In this document: positions 19,550-26,509 of the stretch, piece by piece
How positions within the stretch are numbered: position 1 is the first letter of the stretch
Layout of the letters: each line of letters starts with the position of its first letter
Source of the DNA: Sediminibacterium sp.
GTDB lineage: Bacteria; Bacteroidota; Bacteroidia; Chitinophagales; Chitinophagaceae
DNA length: 64,000 nucleotides
Assembly: GCF_030695065.1 (NCBI RefSeq)
Contig: NZ_JAUYTR010000025.1
Coordinates: forward strand, 1 to 64,000
Reading direction: 5' to 3'
Program-made: the position numbers and the translations under genes
Notes under the pieces: model-generated
What the model was told of the DNA's origin: nothing
The model's database searches: none
What the model saw: the letters and a program-made list of their open reading frames with translations, nothing else

Positions 19550-20503
19550 ATGATGAAATTTTCACTTTGTTCAATAAAATGCTGCGTATTATTTATAGTG
19601 TGTTGGATATTATTGAAACCAAATTTTGGATTAGCACAAAGAGAAATTAAACCCTGTCAACAAGAACCCGCTTTTATTAGAACATTGGGTTATGATCCAT
19701 TGTGGACTGCGCTTAGTACTTCGGAAAAAACATATATCGGTATTAGCTTAATTGCATTCGAAAAAAAACTGGGACAAAATTCTCCTACTGCACAAACGCC
19801 CAAAATGGAAATTTACCAACACCCAAGTTGGAAATCAGCGGGTTATTTGTCTACCATTAGTTTTGACAGAATAGGCAATGTGTATACAGTTCCCGCACCA
19901 CTGATATCTATGTTATACAATCAAACAGAAAAATTGAATACTATTTATAAAATTGATGCAAGTAATGGCGAAATGAGTGAATGGATCAATTTGCCTTTTG
20001 CTTCCAAACCAAGTTCGCAAAATCCGTATGGATTATTGGGCATTAATTATGATTGCCAAGACCACTATTTAGTTGCATCAACCGTGGCAGGATCGGATAG
20101 GTATAATGAACGAGGCGTTATTTATTTAATTAATCCAGTGAATAAAAAAACAACAGATTCTATAAAAAATTTTGATGCAATGGGAGTAGGTTTTGCCTTT
20201 GATGAACTAAGGAAAAAACGTTTATATTATGGAAGTGTTAGAACTGGCAATATTTTTTCGGTAGTGGTAAATTCAAAAGGGAAAATGGATAAAAAAACCA
20301 TTCGTAAAGAATTAAGTTTAGAAGGATACGGACCTAGAGGGGATGACAAAGCGAGGAAAATTAAATTTAATGGAAACCAGCTGTTGGTAAGTGGAACTGC
20401 ATTTAATTATAATTTACAAGCAGCTAGCGAAAAGCCTGAAACATTGTACACTTTTATATGGTTGGCTAAAGAGAAAAAATGGGGACTCATCAATTATAAT
20501 TAA
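19550..20503 (+). CDS. Secreted protein of unknown function, possibly beta-propeller
   Basis: A 317-residue exported protein not assigned to a named family. It has an N-terminal signal peptide (hydrophobic 11-30, ending near GLAQ) and a body of short beta-rich repeats with xGNVYxVPAP, IYKIDASNGEM and GVIYLINPVNKK units, resembling NHL/SMP-30-like propellers that read out 'Y.ID..G.v'. ATG codons at 19550 and 19553 are adjacent and either could start it. It is the first gene of an operon: only two bases separate it from the diheme peroxidase gene. A weak promoter (TTG 19513, TAGATTTA 19533-19540) lies just upstream. Confidence 0.65.
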   Translation: MMKFSLCSIKCCVLFIVCWILLKPNFGLAQREIKPCQQEPAFIRTLGYDPLWTALSTSEKTYIGISLIAFEKKLGQNSPTAQTPKMEIYQHPSWKSAGYLSTISFDRIGNVYTVPAPLISMLYNQTEKLNTIYKIDASNGEMSEWINLPFASKPSSQNPYGLLGINYDCQDHYLVASTVAGSDRYNERGVIYLINPVNKKTTDSIKNFDAMGVGFAFDELRKKRLYYGSVRTGNIFSVVVNSKGKMDKKTIRKELSLEGYGPRGDDKARKIKFNGNQLLVSGTAFNYNLQAASEKPETLYTFIWLAKEKKWGLINYN

Positions 20504-20505
20504 TC

Positions 20506-21414
20506 ATGCAAAAAAAGTGGAATGTTATTGGGTTGATTATAGCCGCCGTTTGTACGGGTCTCTTTCTTATGCAAGCAGAAAGCATTGCAAAGCAAAATTT
20601 AGTAAAGGCAAGAGTGAACTTAGGACGTCATCTTTTTTATGATACCAAGCTTTCTTATAATTTAACTAAGAGTTGTGTTTCGTGTCATGACCCTTCAATG
20701 GCATTTACCGATGGGTACAGAACCTCGTCAGGAGCCGATGGTTACAATGTAAAACACAATGCTATATCCTTATTAAATGTGAAGTATAGAACCAAATATA
20801 CTTGGGCCAACCCTGCTATCACAAGCTTGCAAATGCAGATACAATTTCCTTTCTTTAACGAACATCCTACAGAATTGGGTTGGAAAAGTCAGGAGCAAAT
20901 AATACTTAACCGATTTGCAGCTGATTCTAATTATCAACAGCTTTTTACATTAGCATTTCCTAATCAAAAAAAAACCTTCAACGTCATTAATATTCAACAG
21001 GCCTTAATTGCATTTGAAGAACAATTGATTTCTTTTAATGCCCCCTACGATCAATACTTGAAAGGGAATAAGCAAGCTTTAAATGCACAAGCAATTGCTG
21101 GCATGAAATTATTTAATTCTGAAAAATTTGGCTGTATAAAATGCCATAGTTGGGAGAAGCCATTTGAAAAAAATGAATCAAAATTTAGCTTTGGAATAAG
21201 AGTGCCATCTTTGCGTAATGTAATGATTACAGGGCCATATATGCACGATGGTTCAGTTGAAAATATATTTGCAGTATTTCGTTATTACGAAAATAAAAAG
21301 TCGTTGAATTTATCTAATACAGAACAACAAGCATTAATTGCATTTTTTAATGCTTTAACCGATACCAGTTATCTTAGCAATAAGGAATTGCTTAATCCGT
21401 TTCAATACCAATAG
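20506..21414 (+). CDS. Diheme cytochrome c peroxidase / MauG family protein
   Basis: A 302-residue periplasmic protein with an N-terminal membrane or signal segment (residues 7-22). Two heme c sites are visible: CVSCH at 57-61 and CIKCH at 210-214. The C-terminal domain carries the family motif GPYMHDGSVENIFAV (243-257), where Met246 is a candidate distal heme ligand, and W100 falls where the inter-heme tryptophan is expected. CcPs reduce hydrogen peroxide; MauG proteins use the same fold to oxidise residues in a partner protein. Spacing to both neighbours is 2-3 bases, so it is co-expressed with the amine-oxidase-like protein. Which of the two roles applies cannot be decided from sequence alone. 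Confidence 0.9.
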   Translation: MQKKWNVIGLIIAAVCTGLFLMQAESIAKQNLVKARVNLGRHLFYDTKLSYNLTKSCVSCHDPSMAFTDGYRTSSGADGYNVKHNAISLLNVKYRTKYTWANPAITSLQMQIQFPFFNEHPTELGWKSQEQIILNRFAADSNYQQLFTLAFPNQKKTFNVINIQQALIAFEEQLISFNAPYDQYLKGNKQALNAQAIAGMKLFNSEKFGCIKCHSWEKPFEKNESKFSFGIRVPSLRNVMITGPYMHDGSVENIFAVFRYYENKKSLNLSNTEQQALIAFFNALTDTSYLSNKELLNPFQYQ

Positions 21415-21417
21415 CTT

Positions 21418-23199
21418 ATGCTTAAAAAAAATATATTCTCATTAGTGATGCTGTTAAGTATGTTTTGTACAGATGCTATTGCTCAACAAAAAAAAGCGGC
21501 ATTAAAAAAAACAACAGCAAAGAAACCAACAGCTGTTTATTTAAATGAGTATAGGGCAGGCTTGATGAGTTCATCCAAAGCAGATACCAATTGGTTTATA
21601 ATTGAAAGAAAAAAAGAGATTGAACAAATTCTAAAAGATAGTTTACCCGTAAAGTGGTACAAAGAGAAGGGAGGTGAAAAAGCATTACTAGCCCAAAAAA
21701 TAGCCCTTGCCAATCCATTCTTTACGAGGTATTTGTTCGACTTAAAAACAGGTAAACCTTTGTGGAATGAAATTTTTGGCGTTTACCCTGCAAGGCCAGG
21801 AGACATCAAAAAAGGAATCACTTCGTTGCCTGGCGCTTTAATGCGAGTAGAAATGTATAATTATGCGAATAATTTAACCACAATTGGAATAGTAGACGTG
21901 TTTTCGATGAAATTGGTAAGTGCCGATCATTATCCAGATACACAGCCCGATATACCACAATCTTTAATTCAGCTTGCTGAACAAATCGCCATCAATGCCC
22001 CAGAAGTAGAAAAAGCATTAGGCTTTAAACCCAATGCCCAAAAACCAATCATGAGTAGTACTAAAACTGCTTTAAATAGAACCAAATGTGAACGATCTCA
22101 ACATTTATGTGTTGCGCCTACATTTGTTCAGGGTAATAGGGCTTTGTGGGCAATTGTTGATTTAACAGACAATCGATTGGTTGGTTTGAGGTGGACCAAT
22201 ACAGGTGCTGATGCGGCAGTGGTAACTGAGCGGAAAATGCAAAATGAAACGGTTGCCGACTGTTATTGTGAGAAAGTAAATTCGATTAGTAAAAATGGAT
22301 GGAATATGGATTATTTGCTAACTGCATCTGATGGTTTACAAATAAGTAATGTTACTTTCAACAACAAAAGAGTATTAAACAGTGCCAAATTGGTAGATTG
22401 GCATGTGAGCTATTCTGGAACAGATGGATTTGGATACAGTGATGCGGTTGGTTGCCCTATTTACAGTCAGGCTGCAGTAGTGGCTACTGATCCACCCAAA
22501 ATTGCTGAAATAGTAGAAGGAGATTCTGTTGTAGGGTTTATGCTAGAACAAAAATTCTTTTCAGAGTTATGGCCTGGACCATGCAACTACAGCTATTCTC
22601 AGCGATATTTCTTTTATAAAGATGGAAGGTTTAGAATTACTTGTGCAAGCATTGGAAGAGGTTGTGGAAATAATGGTACTTATAGGCCAGTGTTTAGAAT
22701 TTCTTTTGCAGGGAATGAGCAAAACTTTTATGAGTATGAACAGGCTGGCTGGAAACAATGGACTAAAGAGAACTGGCAATTACAAAAGCCCTCCACACTT
22801 TATGATTCCAGTGGGTTTCAATATAAAATTAGTTTAGATAAAGTCAATAGTTATTTTCTAGAACCCGGGAAAGGTCAGTTTAATGATGGTGGAAAAGGAG
22901 ACAATGCCTATTTATATTTAACAAAAAATCACTTAAATAAAGATGAAGGTGAAACTGATTTGGTAACCATTGGGCCATGTTGTAATACCAATCATGAACA
23001 GGGACCTGAAAAGTTCATCAATGCTGTTCCAGAGAGCACCATCAATACCGATTTGGTGCTGTGGTATGTACCTCAAATGAAAAATGACGACCGACCAGGA
23101 TCTAAGTATTGTTGGGCAGAAACCTATTATGAAAACGGGGTTTATAAAATAAAAGCGTATCCCTGTTTTGCAGGTCCTATGTTTGTTCCCCAAAAATAA
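21418..23199 (+). CDS. Secreted copper-amine-oxidase-like protein lacking the usual copper histidines
   Basis: A 593-residue exported protein (signal peptide to about AIAQ-23). Residues about 85-260 resemble the two small N-terminal domains of copper amine oxidases. From about 300 the pattern follows the catalytic domain: DGLQISNV, GFGYSDAVGC, a CNYSYSQRYFFYKDG segment (389-403) that lines up with the TxxNY[DE]Y cofactor site (Tyr391 at the topaquinone position), and a C-terminal DLVLWYVP. The HxH and the third His that bind copper are not seen; RPVFRISF stands where HxH is expected. There are about twelve cysteines. The similarity was recognised by eye and is remote. It follows the peroxidase gene by 3 bases, which suggests a partner or substrate relation. 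Confidence 0.55.
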   Translation: MLKKNIFSLVMLLSMFCTDAIAQQKKAALKKTTAKKPTAVYLNEYRAGLMSSSKADTNWFIIERKKEIEQILKDSLPVKWYKEKGGEKALLAQKIALANPFFTRYLFDLKTGKPLWNEIFGVYPARPGDIKKGITSLPGALMRVEMYNYANNLTTIGIVDVFSMKLVSADHYPDTQPDIPQSLIQLAEQIAINAPEVEKALGFKPNAQKPIMSSTKTALNRTKCERSQHLCVAPTFVQGNRALWAIVDLTDNRLVGLRWTNTGADAAVVTERKMQNETVADCYCEKVNSISKNGWNMDYLLTASDGLQISNVTFNNKRVLNSAKLVDWHVSYSGTDGFGYSDAVGCPIYSQAAVVATDPPKIAEIVEGDSVVGFMLEQKFFSELWPGPCNYSYSQRYFFYKDGRFRITCASIGRGCGNNGTYRPVFRISFAGNEQNFYEYEQAGWKQWTKENWQLQKPSTLYDSSGFQYKISLDKVNSYFLEPGKGQFNDGGKGDNAYLYLTKNHLNKDEGETDLVTIGPCCNTNHEQGPEKFINAVPESTINTDLVLWYVPQMKNDDRPGSKYCWAETYYENGVYKIKAYPCFAGPMFVPQK

Positions 23200-23220
23200 C
23201 TTATATTGAAACCTGATAAT

Positions 23221-23859
23221 ATGGAAAAAAAGATTCAAACAATGATTGCTGATGATCATCCGCTTTTTGTAGAAGGCCTAAAGATGATATTAAGTAGCAA
23301 TGATCTTTTGCAGATAGCAGGTATTGCGAACGATGGTAAGCAGCTTTTATATTTACTTACCCAACAGCCCAATATTGACCTCATTTTGTTAGATGTAAAT
23401 ATGCCCAATTTGAATGGGTTGGATACAATTAAATATATTAAACAGTCTTTTGGTTCATCTAAAGTTTTAATGCTTTCTGCATATAGTGATGAAAAAGTGG
23501 TTGAGCAAGCCAAGAACGCAGGTGCAGATGGTTATGTTTTAAAAAATAGCAGCAAAGATGAATTGATGAAAGCCATTATGGATGTAGTAAATGGGAAAAC
23601 GCATTTTGATTTACAAAATGAGCCTAACCAAGAAGATGCATTCAAAAAAATGGATATTTTTTTACGCAAATACAATCTAACGAAACGAGAAAAGGAAATT
23701 CTATTGTATTTGAAACAGACATATACCAATCAGCAAATTGCCGATAAGCTACATTTAAGTATTTATACTGTTGAAACACATAGAAAGAATATAATGCAAA
23801 AGCTGCAGTTGAGTTCCCCTGCAGCTTTAGTAAAATTTTTAGTTGAATTTAATATCTAG
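23221..23859 (+). CDS. NarL/FixJ-type response regulator
   Basis: A 212-residue response regulator: receiver domain (1-120) with acidic pocket D11-D12, phosphorylatable D58 (LILLDVNMPNLNG) and the ADGYVLK segment, then a LuxR-type helix-turn-helix (about 150-195, LTKREKEILLYL and NQQIADKLHLSIYTVETHRKNI). The ATG at 23221 is preferred over a TTG at 23206. It is 21 bases after the amine-oxidase-like gene and likely the last gene of that operon. No cognate kinase is adjacent. It is the obvious candidate regulator for the surrounding secreted-protein genes. Confidence 0.93.
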   Translation: MEKKIQTMIADDHPLFVEGLKMILSSNDLLQIAGIANDGKQLLYLLTQQPNIDLILLDVNMPNLNGLDTIKYIKQSFGSSKVLMLSAYSDEKVVEQAKNAGADGYVLKNSSKDELMKAIMDVVNGKTHFDLQNEPNQEDAFKKMDIFLRKYNLTKREKEILLYLKQTYTNQQIADKLHLSIYTVETHRKNIMQKLQLSSPAALVKFLVEFNI

Positions 23860-23879
23860 AATTAGTTCATTATAATTCT
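23858..23879. other. AT-rich hairpin spanning the stop codons of two convergent genes
   Basis: AGAATTA (23858-23864) pairs with TAATTCT (23873-23879). It covers the end of the response regulator gene and the end of the convergent T9SS gene, which are only two bases apart. It could be a weak two-way terminator, but there is no T tract. Confidence 0.3.
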
Positions 23880-26348
23880 ATTGGTGCCGTATTTAACACC
23901 AGAACCTTCTACAGAAATCATATAAACACCTGCTGCAGGTTTTGAGTTAAACTGCACTGGTACTACATTGTCTCCCTTTATTGCTTGTACTACTTTGCTA
24001 TAAATAGTTTTGCCTGTTGCTGCATCAATAACACGCAACGTAAGTGGGGCATCAATATCAGAACGAAATGTTGCACTGAATTTTCCACCAATTGTTGGGT
24101 TGGGGTAAATATGTATTTTTTGCTGTTTTAAGTTTTCGATATATTCTTTAGGTTTTTTAGAAAAGAAGATATCCGCAATTGCAGCATCAATTGTAGTACT
24201 AACTCCAGTAGTGTTTTCAAAAGCAAAGACTACAGTTGTAATATCATTCGCTTTTATTTTTTCTAATGGATCTTCTCCTGCAAAATCTAATAAATTAATA
24301 GTGTAGTCTTTTAATTCTTTGCCAATTGGCAAAACATAGCTGAATTGCTTAGCAAAATTGGTAATGGAATATTTTACTAATGTAATTTTTAGACTTGCGC
24401 CTTCTCCTTTAGCTTTAAAGCTCATTGTTTTGTAATCTGTAAGGTCTTGCATTGCAGCAGCACCTCTTAGCAATTTGTATGCAGAAATATAACTATCAGT
24501 TTTTGCTTTAAACTGAACATCTCTAAAAACAGGATAAGTGTCTGCAAAATTTCTTGCTGTATCGTTGGTTATAGAATAAGATTCAACTACTGTTTTAGTT
24601 GAGTCGTAATCTAAATCCCAACTACCATCACTCATGTAAACTACATCTTGAAGTTTACCGTTGATGTACATAGAAATTAAGCTTTCGTGTGTATCATTCA
24701 TTGGGAATGACACATTTGTTTTTCCATTTGGATTCAAGGTTAATGGAATAATACGTTTTGTTTCTAATTGAGAGAGTTCATTGTATTTTTCTTCCACTTC
24801 AAAATAAGCAGTAGTTGCCGTAGTTTCATTCTCTACTAATAAATTCACTTTAAGCCCATCTCTATTACCATAACGAATATAAGTGCTCGGTAAAGCAGTT
24901 GGTGGAGCAATAGTTTCTATTGGCATGATATTGCTTAGTTTGTCTAGCACATTCAATGCCATATCAATACACAAGTAAGGTGCAACGCCCCATACTTGAT
25001 AGTTGTACATTGTGTCTTCTCCAACAAAATCTGCATTTAACCAATTGCTTTGGAAAGAGAAAGTATTTCTGCCTGCCTTTTTGCCAATTGAAAAACTCAT
25101 TGAATACTCAATATTTCCATTTTCTTGTTTTAATTCGTATCTGGTAAATACTAGGTTTCTCAACTTAAACTGGTCCATATTTAGCAATACAGCCCCTTTG
25201 AGTCTATCGCATATTGGTTTAGTATGATCGTAAACATCTCCTAAAGTTTTAGTAGCAAATGCTACCGCTTTACAAGTATCATTTTCAGTAAAGTCAATTG
25301 CTCTAACTTCTACTGCATTGGTAATGCCTGGAATATCTGATGGTGTGCTAACAAAAGCCGTGTATGCTCCCTCAGGAATTCTATCTGGCATTACATCGGC
25401 TAATGTAAGTTCCCTGTTTAAAGAGCTGCTCTTAATTTGGTTGTGTTGTAAATCTAACTTTTCCATTCGTGCGTAATTAACTGGGCCATTGGTACCCTCT
25501 TTTAATTTACTCATTACACGCTTGGCAATTTTATTTCCTAAGCCTTTGCTTTCTAAACCTCCTGTATTACCCGAAAAAGAAACCCCACCATCTTCTGTAA
25601 AAATGGGAATAGAATCAAGTTTTTCTGTACACAAAATAGGATTTACGGTTGCATAAAAAAGTAGGTCGTTAAAGTCTTGATCACAATCGTTTCTATCTCG
25701 TAAAATGTCTTCAAATCCAATCACTAATCTATTGGTCATTGTGTCTCTAACAATAACAGTATGTTGTTTTAAAGAATCATTGCTTTCAGGATTATAATCT
25801 GGATTAGAATATACTTTCCAATTGCCTTGCTTTACTTCAGTGCCATCCCATCCATCTGAAATTAAAACGAACCCTATTTCGGTATTTGCAGGAAAATTAC
25901 CTAAATACACTTTGTCTCCAGCAACCAATGATCCACCAAAATCTGCCTTAGATGCGTTTGGAAATATTATGGTAATATCCTTGTTTTTTGGTGCAGTAGT
26001 AGGTGGATTTCCTTTTGTAAAAGTATAATAACCCAATGCATTTCTGTACGATGCACCCTCGTCAATAAATGTTATCCATACATCGGATGGACAATTAACG
26101 CCAATCGTTTTTACCCTTTCTTGTGAAATTAGTAAAGGATTGTAAACAGGTACTGGTCTGTATTCGGGTAAAGTAATTTCAATAAGCGTTCTAAAAAATG
26201 AACTTACGCTGTCTCTAGGTGTAACCAAGTAATTTGGAACGCCTCTTGAGTTGTAAGTGCCCATATAGGTATAATTCTGTGCTTGAACCTGCTGGGCACC
26301 TGTATACAGGAACAAAGCAATGATAAAGGATAGGATAGAGCGGTTCAT
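23862..26348 (-). CDS. Secreted DUF4114 protein with T9SS sorting domain
   Basis: An 828-residue exported protein. The signal peptide covers residues 1-23 (ends VQAQ). A DUF4114-type domain at about 150-238 shows the acidic, probably calcium-binding signature IGFEDILRDRNDCDQDFNDLLF. From about 264 to 740 it carries the same module as the 1386-residue protein at 15166-19326 (shared VYDHTK, ICDRLKG, QSNWLN, YKLLR and others), then a type A T9SS sorting domain (745-828, IYPNPTIGGKFSA). It converges on the response regulator gene with two bases between stops. The upstream region holds the second copy of the 26-bp shared element and a perfect 14-bp palindrome. Function unknown; surface location is likely. 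Confidence 0.87.
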   Translation of the reverse strand: MNRSILSFIIALFLYTGAQQVQAQNYTYMGTYNSRGVPNYLVTPRDSVSSFFRTLIEITLPEYRPVPVYNPLLISQERVKTIGVNCPSDVWITFIDEGASYRNALGYYTFTKGNPPTTAPKNKDITIIFPNASKADFGGSLVAGDKVYLGNFPANTEIGFVLISDGWDGTEVKQGNWKVYSNPDYNPESNDSLKQHTVIVRDTMTNRLVIGFEDILRDRNDCDQDFNDLLFYATVNPILCTEKLDSIPIFTEDGGVSFSGNTGGLESKGLGNKIAKRVMSKLKEGTNGPVNYARMEKLDLQHNQIKSSSLNRELTLADVMPDRIPEGAYTAFVSTPSDIPGITNAVEVRAIDFTENDTCKAVAFATKTLGDVYDHTKPICDRLKGAVLLNMDQFKLRNLVFTRYELKQENGNIEYSMSFSIGKKAGRNTFSFQSNWLNADFVGEDTMYNYQVWGVAPYLCIDMALNVLDKLSNIMPIETIAPPTALPSTYIRYGNRDGLKVNLLVENETTATTAYFEVEEKYNELSQLETKRIIPLTLNPNGKTNVSFPMNDTHESLISMYINGKLQDVVYMSDGSWDLDYDSTKTVVESYSITNDTARNFADTYPVFRDVQFKAKTDSYISAYKLLRGAAAMQDLTDYKTMSFKAKGEGASLKITLVKYSITNFAKQFSYVLPIGKELKDYTINLLDFAGEDPLEKIKANDITTVVFAFENTTGVSTTIDAAIADIFFSKKPKEYIENLKQQKIHIYPNPTIGGKFSATFRSDIDAPLTLRVIDAATGKTIYSKVVQAIKGDNVVPVQFNSKPAAGVYMISVEGSGVKYGTNRIIMN

Positions 26349-26381
26349 AGCAAAGAGTTTAATGTAAAATTACTGTATATC

Positions 26382-26395
26382 ACAGCATATGCTGT
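26382..26395. repeat. Perfect 14-bp palindrome upstream of the DUF4114 gene
   Basis: ACAGCATATGCTGT is fully self-complementary and lies 34-47 bases upstream of the DUF4114/T9SS start, between it and the shared element. Position and symmetry suit an operator. Confidence 0.35.
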
Positions 26396-26430
26396 TCTAA
26401 TAACGTTACAAAGGCCTAAAAACGTATTAA

Positions 26431-26456
26431 ATACCAACTAATTTGTATGTATTTTT
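26431..26456. promoter_or_regulatory. Shared upstream element, copy 2
   Basis: ATACCAAC, TAA, then TTTGTATGTATTTTT: the same 8 + 15 fixed bases as at 19439-19464 with a different 3-base centre. It lies 83 bases upstream of the DUF4114/T9SS gene on the minus strand and about 55 bases upstream of purL. Confidence 0.5.
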
Positions 26457-26494
26457 TATGGAAAACTTCATTCGGACACATTGCCTTGGTTTTG

Positions 26495-26502
26495 TACCTT
26501 CG
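26495..26502 (+). promoter_or_regulatory. purL -7 element
   Basis: TACCTTCG differs from TAnnTTTG at one base. Only seven bases separate it from the purL ATG at 26510, so the transcript would be leaderless or nearly so. It rules against the in-frame ATG at 26447. Confidence 0.5.
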
Positions 26503-26509
26503 CAGCATC

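Noticed and set aside
20391..20642. Alternate-frame ORF spanning the propeller/peroxidase junction
   Set aside because: It overlaps two well-supported genes and covers the signal segment of the peroxidase in another frame.
22933..23259. Antisense ORF over the end of the amine-oxidase-like gene
   Set aside because: The sense-strand protein is coherent with a signal peptide and operon spacing; the antisense product has no recognisable features.
26447..26509. N-terminal extension of PurL from the ATG at 26447
   Set aside because: It would place the start within the shared 26-bp element and upstream of the -7 element; the extension has no similarity to PurL N-termini.
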